Notes under the pieces: model-generated
What the model was told of the DNA's origin: nothing
Seen by the model: only the letters and a program-made list of their open reading frames with translations
The model's database searches: none
In this document: piece after piece, positions 9,108 through 16,919 of the stretch
Layout of the letters: each line of letters begins with the position of its first letter
How positions within the stretch are numbered: position 1 is the stretch's first letter
Program-made: the position numbers and the translations under genes
Assembly: GCA_900548385.1 (NCBI GenBank)
Contig: URKJ01000010.1
Coordinates: forward strand, 1-64,000
Origin: an uncultured bacterium
GTDB lineage: Bacteria > Verrucomicrobiota > Lentisphaeria > Victivallales > UBA1829
Reading direction: 5' to 3'
DNA: 64,000 nucleotides

Positions 9108-11018
9108 ATGATACGGACCGGAGTACAAATCAAAGCAGGAGTTTTTCCGCCGCTGTGGCGGTGGGAAGCGGATTTGGAGGAATTGCGCGATGCGGGGATT
9201 TCGCTGATCGCCTGTCCCGTTCCATGGTGTCTGGTGGAGCGCGCACCGGGAAAATTTGATTTTTCGCTTTTCGAAGATTATTTGCGGACTGCGGCGGAGA
9301 GGGAGCTGCGCGTGATACTTGCACCGCTTCCGGAGCCGCCGGTCTGGATTCAGGAACGCTGTTTCGATCTGCCGGAGTACCGGACTGCGCTGCTGGCGTT
9401 TTTCCATGCGCTTGCGGAACGGTTCGGACGGGAAGCCTGGCTGGATGCGTGGCGGCTGGAAACTCTTTCGCTCGCGGAATGCCGCTGTCCGGAGTCGATA
9501 GCGCTTTACCAGAAATACCTGAGTTCCGTTTTTGACTCGGTCGCGGAGCTGAATACCCGCTGGCACCGGAATTATTTTTCGTTTGATCAGATTCCGCCGG
9601 AAACGCCGGAGTGTTTGCCGGATTCGCCGGAAACAATGTCGTATCTGCGCTTCCAACGCCTGCGTGAAGTCGGTTTTTTCAAGGAGATCGTGACGATTCT
9701 TCAGCAGTGCGGCCGTCCGGATGTCGCGCTGTTTCTTCCGCCCCGGATGTCCGGACTCCTTCCGGAAAAACAGCTTGATATTGCCGTGGCTGTGGAACAG
9801 GATGAGAGCTATGCGGAAAAAATTGCCGTTCTGGCGTCATCGTCGGAAACGTTCTGCCGGGAAGGCATCTGTGTCATGGAGCGTTCGCCGGAATATCATG
9901 CGGATTCGCCCGATGTTCTGACGCCTGAGCGGCTCTACCGTTTTCTGTGGAATTCCACGGCATACGGAGCGAAACGGATTGTGCTTGGCGAGTGGGACAA
10001 GGATTCGCAGTTCAATCAGCTGACATCCGATGATTTTCTGTTCGACCGCCGTCTGGATGTGCTCCGGCGCTACCGGGAGCAATCTGAAAAAGCCGCTTCC
10101 CTGCTGGAAAACTGGATGCCGGAAAGCGGAACGGTCGCCGTGTTCCGCAGCCGGATTTCCGAACGTTTGCTCCAGGTGAAGGGGATCTACCTGAAATCGG
10201 CGCTGGCATCATTCCGCGGCTGGGTGCGTTCGCTGACTTTTTCCTCCACACCGTTCAACGTCTGTTCGGAGGAGTCGCTGGACGTGCTGAAAAACAAGAA
10301 ACTGCTGATTCTTCCCGGCTCTCCGGTTGTGACTTCCGCAGCGGCGGAAAAGATTCTTGATTTTGTGCGGGATGGCGGGATTCTGCTTTGCGAGCCGGAA
10401 TGCGGGGCATGGAGTTCCACCGGGATCGCTCTGCGACCGGACTCCCGGTTTATCGCGGAGGCGACCGGGGTGTTGGAGATGGCGCGGATGGTCCCGGAAT
10501 CTCCGGTGATGAAATTCAAGTCGAACAAAAAAATGTGTGCGCTGAAAACCGGACCGTATGTGGTGCCGCTTCATGTGATCCGGAAATATACCGAAGTCCT
10601 GATTCCATACCGCGACGGGACCGCGCTTGCGGAAAGCATTCCTTACGGGAAGGGAAAAATTCTGCTGTTCGGGGCGTTTATCGGAGCTTCCGCCGCCGTC
10701 GGGCGCGATCCGGAGCTGGAAGCGTTCCTGAATTCCCTGTTGAATGTGGTTGTGCCGAAAATCAATCTGATCAGCCGGAACTGCCGGGTCGTTTCCGGTT
10801 TTTCCGGGAAAAGCCGTATGCTGTTTGTGTTCGGAGCGGATCAAACAGAGAAAATCGAACTCCATTTCCGCAAAACGTTCTGGAAAAAACAGGCGCTCCG
10901 CGATCTGATCTCCGGACGGCGGATCACGGTTTCGGGCGCGGGCAGCATCCGCAAAATCAAATTTGTCCCGGATCCGTCCGGCGTCGCCGTGCTGGCGGAG
11001 GAAGGAGTCCGCGCATGA
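9108..11018 (+). CDS. GH42-like beta-galactosidase-family protein with doubtful acid/base
   Basis: 636 aa, cytoplasmic (no signal peptide). The N-terminal TIM barrel (residues about 10-300) includes SVAELNTRWHRNYFSFDQI, the GH42 LNxxWxxxFWS-type segment. A GH42M-like region with LLILPGSPVVTSAAAEKIL (glutaminase-like Rossmann fold) follows, and then a beta domain. The nucleophile position is conserved: E258 in VMER, followed by GAKRIVLGEW. In GH42 enzymes the acid/base Glu sits in WxxxNE. Here the aligned segment is WRLETL (115-120), with Thr119-Leu120 where Asn-Glu is expected and Glu118 one position away. Activity is therefore uncertain. It is coupled by ATGA to the methyltransferase gene. 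Confidence 0.75.
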   Translation: MIRTGVQIKAGVFPPLWRWEADLEELRDAGISLIACPVPWCLVERAPGKFDFSLFEDYLRTAAERELRVILAPLPEPPVWIQERCFDLPEYRTALLAFFHALAERFGREAWLDAWRLETLSLAECRCPESIALYQKYLSSVFDSVAELNTRWHRNYFSFDQIPPETPECLPDSPETMSYLRFQRLREVGFFKEIVTILQQCGRPDVALFLPPRMSGLLPEKQLDIAVAVEQDESYAEKIAVLASSSETFCREGICVMERSPEYHADSPDVLTPERLYRFLWNSTAYGAKRIVLGEWDKDSQFNQLTSDDFLFDRRLDVLRRYREQSEKAASLLENWMPESGTVAVFRSRISERLLQVKGIYLKSALASFRGWVRSLTFSSTPFNVCSEESLDVLKNKKLLILPGSPVVTSAAAEKILDFVRDGGILLCEPECGAWSSTGIALRPDSRFIAEATGVLEMARMVPESPVMKFKSNKKMCALKTGPYVVPLHVIRKYTEVLIPYRDGTALAESIPYGKGKILLFGAFIGASAAVGRDPELEAFLNSLLNVVVPKINLISRNCRVVSGFSGKSRMLFVFGADQTEKIELHFRKTFWKKQALRDLISGRRITVSGAGSIRKIKFVPDPSGVAVLAEEGVRA

Positions 11019-12268
11019 ACTTGACTCTGCCGGAAAATCCGCTGCGGGACCGGAAGACGGTCCGCCTTGCCGTGCGTCTCCGCCACAAGGGAGCGCAGGC
11101 GGTCCGTAAAGGACACCCGTGGGTGTTCGGAGATTCCGTGTCGCGTCTTTCCCGTGAGGGAAAAGCGGGAAGCGTGGCGGTCTTGTATGATGAACGGTCG
11201 AATTCCGTGCTTGGCGCCGGACTCTATGATCCGGGGTCGATGGTGCGGGTGAAAGTCCTGTCGTTCGGGGCGAAGAATCCGCCGGTCGGTAAAGCTCTGT
11301 TTCTTGCGGGAATCACAGGGGCGTTGGAACTGCGCCGTCCGGGGCTGCCGCAGGAGACCGACGCATGGCGCGTGATTCACGGGGAATCGGACGGTTTCCC
11401 CGGTCTGGTCTGTGACAAATACGGGGATGTTCTTGTGTTGAAACTGTATTCCGCCGCCTGGGTCGTCTGGGCGGATGAGATGATGGAGGCATTGACGGAG
11501 CTGTTGCCGGAGACCCGCCGCTGTGTGGTGCGTCTTTCACGGGAAGTCGCGTCGATGCCGGAGGGGAATTCGTGGTGTCCCGACGGTTCCGTATTTTCCT
11601 GCGGCGATGTGCCGTTTGACGGCAGACTGGTCTTTCTTGAAAACGGAATCCGGTTTGCCGCCGATGTGATCCGGGGGCAGAAGACGGGATTTTTCCTTGA
11701 TCAGCGGGATAACCGGCGCCGGGTGATGGAGCGCTCTGCGGGAAAGCGCGTTCTGAACGTGTTTTCCTATTCGGGCGGTTTTTCCCTGTATGCGGCGGCG
11801 GGGGGTGCGGCGGAAGTCGTGAGTGTGGACATCAACCGTCATGCGGTGGAAGCCGTTGCGGAGAATTTCTCTTTGAATCCCGCTTTGGAGAAATGTCCGC
11901 ACAGCGAGATCGCCGATGATGCGTTTGCCGCGATGGGGGCGCTTGCCGCAAAGCGCAAATTGTTTGACATCGTGATCGTGGATCCGCCGTCGTTTGCGAA
12001 AGCGGAGGCGGAAGTGCGAACCGCGCTGAATACCTATGCGCGTCTTGCGCGGGCGGCTGTGAAACTGCTGGTTCCGCGCGGGCTGCTGGTGTTTGCATCC
12101 TGTTCCAGCCGGGTGACGGCGGATCAGCTGTTCGCCGTTGTGAAAGAGACGGCCGCTTCGGCGGGGCGTCCTTTGACCGAACTGGAGAGAACCGCGCATG
12201 CGGTCGACCATCCCGCCCGTTTCCGGGAGTCGTCGTATTTGAAGTGCATGTATGCGGAAGTAAAATAA
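11015..12268 (+). CDS. rlmI: Class I rRNA methyltransferase, RlmI/RlmK-like (PUA plus Rossmann)
   Basis: 417 aa. The N-terminal PUA domain (GHPWVFGDSVSRL) is followed by an RFM-type SAM methyltransferase. Motifs are GQKTGFFLDQRDNR, VLNVFSYSGGFSLYAA (SAM-binding motif I), SVDINRHAVE, VIVDPPSFAK (motif IV) and a conserved Cys in FASCSS. The family makes 5-methylcytosine in 23S rRNA (C1962 in E. coli). I chose ATG 11015, which overlaps the preceding stop (ATGA) and begins just before the PUA domain. An upstream in-frame start at 10388 would run through the GH42-like gene. Confidence 0.9.
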   Translation: MNLTLPENPLRDRKTVRLAVRLRHKGAQAVRKGHPWVFGDSVSRLSREGKAGSVAVLYDERSNSVLGAGLYDPGSMVRVKVLSFGAKNPPVGKALFLAGITGALELRRPGLPQETDAWRVIHGESDGFPGLVCDKYGDVLVLKLYSAAWVVWADEMMEALTELLPETRRCVVRLSREVASMPEGNSWCPDGSVFSCGDVPFDGRLVFLENGIRFAADVIRGQKTGFFLDQRDNRRRVMERSAGKRVLNVFSYSGGFSLYAAAGGAAEVVSVDINRHAVEAVAENFSLNPALEKCPHSEIADDAFAAMGALAAKRKLFDIVIVDPPSFAKAEAEVRTALNTYARLARAAVKLLVPRGLLVFASCSSRVTADQLFAVVKETAASAGRPLTELERTAHAVDHPARFRESSYLKCMYAEVK

Positions 12269-12290
12269 GAATTAAAGGAGGTCTGTACCG

Positions 12291-13652
12291 ATGAGCAGTG
12301 ACGCGTTTCTGATTTTGTTTATGATACTGATTACGTTGATGACGGTGATGCCGCTGTTCCTGCGGCGTTTCAAGATACCGCAGGTGATTTCTCTGCTGGT
12401 TGTCGGCATGCTGATCGGGCCGAACGGATTTGATCTGCTCGGAAAACTGTCGCCGATGCTTTCGTTCCTCGGCGGCGATCCGAACGTGATCGAGGGCAAT
12501 TCGATCATGCTGATCAATTCGCTCGGATCGCTCGGCCTGCTTTTCCTGATGACGCTGGCGGGAATGGAGGCGGATTTCAAATTGATCCGTTCGTCGAAAC
12601 GTCCGGTCGTGGCGCTGAGTATCCTGACGTTTCTGATCCCTGCCGTTTCCGGTTTCCTTGTATACGGTTTTTTCCGTTCGAACGATTTTCCGGGTAAACT
12701 GCTCTATGCGTCGCTGTTTGCTTCGCACTCGGTTGGTATTGTGTTTCCGATCATCCGCGAGCTCAAGATCACGAAAACGATTTTCGGATCTTCCGTACTG
12801 ATTTCCACGGTGATTACGGATGTGGCGAGTATCGTTCTGCTGGCGGTCAGCGTGCAGATGAAAAAAGTCATGGTGGAAAACGCGGGCTTTCATAAAACAC
12901 TTTCGCTGTTTGATTATATCGACCCCGCCATTTTCGGCAGTTACTTCACCCTTGTGTTTCTGCTGCTGGTGCTGGTGTATTTTCTGCTTGTTCTGGTGTT
13001 GGTCCCCAGGGCGGGCAGACTGATCTTTCGTTCCCTGAACAACGGGGAGGACATCATCATGACCTGTTTCATTTTCCTGATTCTGCTGGTGGTGCTTGCG
13101 GGGGAATTTCTCGGTATCAATCTGGTCGTGGGGGCATTCCTTGCCGGACTCGGACTTTCGCGGGTGATGCAGAATTCCGAATACAACACGGCGCTGGATG
13201 TGTTCCATAAGTTCGAGGGAATCGGGTACGGATTCCTGATCCCGTTCCTCTTTATTTCCATCGGCATGAAAACGGATCTGCGGATGCTGTTTGAGTCTGC
13301 GGGAAACCTCGGCATCATTGTTCTGACGGTGGTCGGTCTGGTCGGAAGCAAGGTGTTTTCCGGCTGGCTGGCGCTCCGGCTCTGCGGATTCTCGCACTTG
13401 AAAGGGCTTTGCGCCGGAGTGATGACCGTTCCCCAGCTGTCCGCCACACTTGCCGCCGCGGCGATCGGAAAAGAGCTCGGAATGCTTGACAACAATTTTT
13501 TCAATGCGATCGTCGTTCTTTCGATTGTCACCACGCTGCCCGTTCCCAATATCGTCCGCTGGATGATCGAACATTATCAGCTGAAATTCCGGGCTCAGCC
13601 GGATGACGGCACGCAGGAAACGCCTCGCGAAATACAGGATCAGTTCCTGTAA
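12291..13652 (+). CDS. CPA2-family cation:proton antiporter
   Basis: 453 aa with about 12 hydrophobic segments. The start MSSDAFLILFMILITLMTV is preceded by a near-perfect AAAGGAGGT Shine-Dalgarno at 12274-12282. Conserved CPA2 features include FKIPQVISLLVVGMLIGP in TM2-3, the unwound-helix segment ISTVITDVAS with the transport Asp, and FLAGLGLSR. There is no C-terminal RCK/TrkA domain, so it resembles the transport core of KefB/NapA-type proteins. The ion (Na+ or K+) cannot be assigned. The next gene begins a new transcription unit. Confidence 0.87.
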   Translation: MSSDAFLILFMILITLMTVMPLFLRRFKIPQVISLLVVGMLIGPNGFDLLGKLSPMLSFLGGDPNVIEGNSIMLINSLGSLGLLFLMTLAGMEADFKLIRSSKRPVVALSILTFLIPAVSGFLVYGFFRSNDFPGKLLYASLFASHSVGIVFPIIRELKITKTIFGSSVLISTVITDVASIVLLAVSVQMKKVMVENAGFHKTLSLFDYIDPAIFGSYFTLVFLLLVLVYFLLVLVLVPRAGRLIFRSLNNGEDIIMTCFIFLILLVVLAGEFLGINLVVGAFLAGLGLSRVMQNSEYNTALDVFHKFEGIGYGFLIPFLFISIGMKTDLRMLFESAGNLGIIVLTVVGLVGSKVFSGWLALRLCGFSHLKGLCAGVMTVPQLSATLAAAAIGKELGMLDNNFFNAIVVLSIVTTLPVPNIVRWMIEHYQLKFRAQPDDGTQETPREIQDQFL

Positions 13653-13751
13653 GGGAGCTCCGTCCATGGCGCTGTCTGTCCGGAGGCGGGAGGATTCTGA
13701 TCCGTTTTTCTGTTTTTTATGAAAAAAGATCATCTTTTTTTGGTTTTGCTC

Positions 13752-13780
13752 TTGACGTTTTCCGGTTTGTATATTATAAT
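13752..13780 (+). promoter_or_regulatory. Strong sigma-70 promoter of the rex operon
   Basis: TTGACG (13752-13757), 17-bp spacer, TATAAT (13775-13780). The predicted transcription start is at about 13786-13788, inside the Rex operator. This makes a GTG start at 13786 very unlikely for rex. Confidence 0.8.
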
Positions 13781-13783
13781 TCA

Positions 13784-13801
13784 TTGTGAACAATCTCACA
13801 A
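13784..13801 (+). promoter_or_regulatory. Rex operator (ROP) overlapping the transcription start
   Basis: TTGTGAACAATCTCACAA has perfect outer half-sites TTGTGA and TCACAA and matches the known Rex consensus TTGTGAAATATTTCACAA in 14 or more positions. It begins 4 bp after the -10 box, so Rex binding when NADH/NAD+ is low would block initiation of rex and the genes behind it. Confidence 0.85.
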
Positions 13802-13833
13802 AGAAATTTTTATGGATGGTGCAAAACGCGAAA

Positions 13834-14475
13834 ATGAAACTGACGAAGAATATTCCGGCCCGGACGATCGAACGCATGGTTTTGTATAAGAGACTTCTCT
13901 CGGATCTGCTTTCCAAAGGACAGAAAACACTTTTTTCACACCAGCTTGCCGCACTGGCTCATAATACCCCGGCGCAGGTCCGGCGCGACATTATGACGAT
14001 CGGCCATGAGGGAAGCCCGCACAAGGGATATGATATTGCCAGTCTCATTACCCGCATCACGGTGATTCTCGACGGTTCGAAAGACCGTTCCATTGCGCTG
14101 GTCGGGGTGGGAAACCTCGGCCGCGCGATTCTTTCGTATTTCACTTATCGTCACCCCGGTCTTACCATCGTTGCCGCGTTTGATACCGACGACAGCAAAG
14201 TGGACCGTGTCATTTCCGGCTGCCGCTGCTATCATATCCGTGATTTTGAGTCCAAAGTCAAAGAGCTGGATATCAATGTCGGCATCATTACCGTTCCTGC
14301 GGGGCAGGCGCAGGCTGTCGCCGATATGATGGTTGCGGCAGGGATCAAAGGTGTTCTGAACTTTGCGCCCGTTCCGCTGAAAGTGCCGGAAACCGTGTGC
14401 GCGGACCGCATCGACATCGCCAGTTCCCTGGAGAAACTCGCCTATTTTGCCGACCATTTGAAACAGCGCGAATGA
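13834..14475 (+). CDS. rex: Redox-sensing transcriptional repressor Rex
   Basis: 213 aa. The N-terminal winged helix (PARTIERMVLYKRLLSDLL, then SHQLAALAHNTPAQVRRD) is followed by an NAD(H)-binding Rossmann domain with VGVGNLGRAIL and FDTDDSKV. Rex represses fermentative and respiratory genes when NADH/NAD+ is low and leaves DNA when NADH rises. ATG 13834 gives the usual Rex length and N-terminus. ATG 13816 is possible, while GTG 13786 lies in the operator. No good Shine-Dalgarno is visible for any of these. It overlaps the NuoE-like gene by ATGA, so it is the first gene of the iron-sulfur operon and is autoregulated. Confidence 0.94.
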   Translation: MKLTKNIPARTIERMVLYKRLLSDLLSKGQKTLFSHQLAALAHNTPAQVRRDIMTIGHEGSPHKGYDIASLITRITVILDGSKDRSIALVGVGNLGRAILSYFTYRHPGLTIVAAFDTDDSKVDRVISGCRCYHIRDFESKVKELDINVGIITVPAGQAQAVADMMVAAGIKGVLNFAPVPLKVPETVCADRIDIASSLEKLAYFADHLKQRE

Positions 14476-14957
14476 CGATGAATCCGGAACAGGAAACAGA
14501 CCGTATTCTTGCCCGCTATCCTGCCGGTGTGCGTGAAAACCTGATCGCCATTCTTCAGGATGTGCAGGAGGCGCAGGGGTATCTTTCCCGCCCGGCGATC
14601 GCGTTGATCGCGCGGCATTTGAACATTTCCGCCGGGAAAGTTTACGGCGTGGCGACGTTTTACAATCAGTTCCGGTTTGAAAACACCGGAAAATATCACA
14701 TCATGCTTTGCAGAGGGACCGCCTGTCATGTCAAAGGTTCGGTCGCCGTGCTGGAATTTCTGGAAAACTACCTGCGGATTCATCCCGGAGAGACGACGGA
14801 GGACGGTTTGTTCAGTCTGGAGATCACCGCCTGTCTCGGAGCCTGCGGGCTTGCGCCCGTCATGAGCATCAACGGAGAGATTCACGCTTGTGTGAACGAG
14901 GACCGGATCCGGGCCGTTCTTGACTCCTTACGGAATGCGGAAGGAGGCGGGCTGTGA
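14472..14957 (+). CDS. NuoE/HydC-like [2Fe-2S] subunit
   Basis: 161 aa thioredoxin-like [2Fe-2S] protein of the 24-kDa NADH dehydrogenase family. YGVATFYNQFRF precedes the cluster ligands CRGTACHVKG (first pair) and ACLGACG (second pair). In HydABC-type complexes this small subunit passes electrons near the flavin subunit. The start ATG 14472 overlaps rex by 4 bp, and the stop overlaps the next GTG. An AAGGAGG Shine-Dalgarno for the next gene lies inside its 3' end. The order rex-NuoE-NuoF-HydA argues for a single complex. Confidence 0.92.
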   Translation: MTMNPEQETDRILARYPAGVRENLIAILQDVQEAQGYLSRPAIALIARHLNISAGKVYGVATFYNQFRFENTGKYHIMLCRGTACHVKGSVAVLEFLENYLRIHPGETTEDGLFSLEITACLGACGLAPVMSINGEIHACVNEDRIRAVLDSLRNAEGGGL

Positions 14958-16909
14958 ATATCGCCGCACAGGATTTGAAAACCGGACTTCTTTCCGTTCT
15001 GACGCATGACGGCATCAAGCAGGAGGTTTCCGGGCGTGCAAAAGAGATCGGTGCACAGATACGGCGTCTGAATCCGCCGCATCCGGTGCTCCTGATCGGT
15101 ACCGCGACCTGCTGTCTCGGAGCCGGAGCCGGACGGACTTTGGAGGCGATCCGCGATTTTCTGGAACGGCATGCCGTGGAGGCGGAAGTCGTGGAGACCG
15201 GCTGCGTCGGACTCTGTTCCGGGGAGCCGGTTGTGATGGTCCAGCTGCCGCACCGTGCGCGTCTGGTTCTTTCATCGCTGGTTCATGACCTCGTTCCGCC
15301 CGTGCTGACCGCTCTGCTTCTGGAAGGACGCCTGCCGGATTCCAACCTGCTCGGACAGATCGTGCTGGAAGGGCAGAGTCCGTGGGAGAATGTTCCGCTG
15401 CTGGCGGATCATCCGTTTTTCCGTAAGCAGACGCTCCGGGTCCTGAAGAACTGCGGGCTGATCGACCCCGGTTCCATTGAGGAGTATCTGGCGTGCGGCG
15501 GTTACCGCGCTTTTGCAAAATCCCTGCATACGATGACGCCGTTTGAAATTTGCGATGAAGTGGAGCTGAGCGGTTTGCGGGGACGCGGCGGAGGAGGATT
15601 CCCGACGGGGAGCAAATGGAAACTCGCTCTGAACGGTGCCAGCGATCAGAAATATATGATCTGCAATGCCGACGAGGGGGATCCCGGCGCATTCATGGAC
15701 CGGGCGCTGATCGAGGGCGATCCGCACCGGCTGATCGAGGGGCTCGCGATTGCTTCTTATGCGATCGGGGCGGGACGCGCCTATATTTATATCCGCGCGG
15801 AATATTCGCAGGCGATCCGGCGTCTGGAATGCGCCATTGAGCAGGCGAGAGCCTATGGTTTGCTTGGCGAAAATATTCTTGACAGCGGATTCGATTTGAA
15901 GATCATTGTCAAAAAAGGCGCGGGAGCGTTTGTCTGCGGCGAAGAGACCGCACTGATCCGCAGCATTGAGGGCAAACGCGGAATGCCGGTGCCGCGTCCG
16001 CCTTATCCGACGGAAAAGGGACTGTTCGGCAAACCGACTGTAATCAACAACGTGGAAACGATCGCCAATATTCCGGGGCTGATCCTCAACGGCCGCGACT
16101 GGTTTGCATCGGTCGGTACGGAACACAGCAAGGGAACGAAAGTGTTTGCTCTTTCCGGCAAGATCGCCCGTACCGGGCTGATCGAAGTGGCGATGGGCGT
16201 TTCCCTGCGGGAGATTATTGAGGACATCGGCGGCGGAATGCTGAACGGAAGACGGTTCAAGGCTGTGCAGATCGGCGGTCCGTCGGGCGGTTGTATTCCT
16301 GCGTCGCACATTGATATTCCGGTCGATTATGAAACACTCCGGGATTTCGGAACAATCATGGGGTCCGGCGGACTCGTGGCGATGGACGAGAACACCTGTA
16401 TGGTTGATGTGGCAAAATATTTTATGGAATTCATTCAGAATGAGAGCTGCGGCAAGTGTGTGCCGTGCCGGGAGGGGACGCGCCGTCTGCGGGAGATTCT
16501 GGAACAGATCACCCGTCCGCGTTCCGGCGAGCAGGGCGAGGACGCGCTGCTGCGGTTCAAATCGGTGCTCCGTCTGCGGGAGCTTGCGGAGGTGATCCGC
16601 ACGACCAGTCTGTGCGGACTCGGACAGACCGCTCCGAACCCGGTTCTTTCCACGCTCCGCTGGTTCCGGGATGAATACGAGGCGCATATTTTCGACCGCA
16701 AATGTCCGGCGGGAGTTTGCAAAGGTCTGGTCCGCTGCCGGATTGACGCCGCGCTCTGCAAAGGATGTACGGTCTGTTCACGGGTGTGCCGCCATGGCGC
16801 GATCAGCGGTTCGCTCCGGAACCCGCACCGGATTGATCCGCAGAGATGCACCGGGTGCGGAGCGTGTCTGAATGCTTGTAAATTTCATGCCGTTGTGCTG
16901 ACGGATTAA
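14954..16909 (+). CDS. NuoF/HydB-like NADH-binding flavoprotein subunit with extra ferredoxin domains
   Basis: 651 aa. Residues about 30-110 form a thioredoxin-like [2Fe-2S] domain (GTATCCLGAG ... ETGCVGLCSG). The 51-kDa core follows, with GRGGGGFPTGSKW (FMN/NADH loop), CNADEGDPGAFMDR, and GAFVCGEETALI. An SLBB-type region comes next. The N3 [4Fe-4S] site is CGKCVPCREG with a distal Cys in TSLCGLGQ. The C-terminal 2x[4Fe-4S] ferredoxin reads CKGCTVCSRVC and CTGCGACLNAC. This domain order is that of HydB in trimeric NAD-linked, often electron-bifurcating, hydrogenases. Start is GTG 14954 with AAGGAGG at 14941-14947. Confidence 0.93.
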   Translation: MNIAAQDLKTGLLSVLTHDGIKQEVSGRAKEIGAQIRRLNPPHPVLLIGTATCCLGAGAGRTLEAIRDFLERHAVEAEVVETGCVGLCSGEPVVMVQLPHRARLVLSSLVHDLVPPVLTALLLEGRLPDSNLLGQIVLEGQSPWENVPLLADHPFFRKQTLRVLKNCGLIDPGSIEEYLACGGYRAFAKSLHTMTPFEICDEVELSGLRGRGGGGFPTGSKWKLALNGASDQKYMICNADEGDPGAFMDRALIEGDPHRLIEGLAIASYAIGAGRAYIYIRAEYSQAIRRLECAIEQARAYGLLGENILDSGFDLKIIVKKGAGAFVCGEETALIRSIEGKRGMPVPRPPYPTEKGLFGKPTVINNVETIANIPGLILNGRDWFASVGTEHSKGTKVFALSGKIARTGLIEVAMGVSLREIIEDIGGGMLNGRRFKAVQIGGPSGGCIPASHIDIPVDYETLRDFGTIMGSGGLVAMDENTCMVDVAKYFMEFIQNESCGKCVPCREGTRRLREILEQITRPRSGEQGEDALLRFKSVLRLRELAEVIRTTSLCGLGQTAPNPVLSTLRWFRDEYEAHIFDRKCPAGVCKGLVRCRIDAALCKGCTVCSRVCRHGAISGSLRNPHRIDPQRCTGCGACLNACKFHAVVLTD

Positions 16910-16919
16910 AGGGAATGTT

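Noticed and set aside
13786..13788. GTG as the start of rex
   Set aside because: It lies inside the Rex operator and at the predicted transcription start; ATG 13834 gives the usual Rex N-terminus.
11832..13916. Long minus-strand open frame (694 codons) opposite the methyltransferase and antiporter genes
   Set aside because: His/Arg/Gln-rich translation with no family features; it is the antisense of two clear genes and spans the rex promoter.
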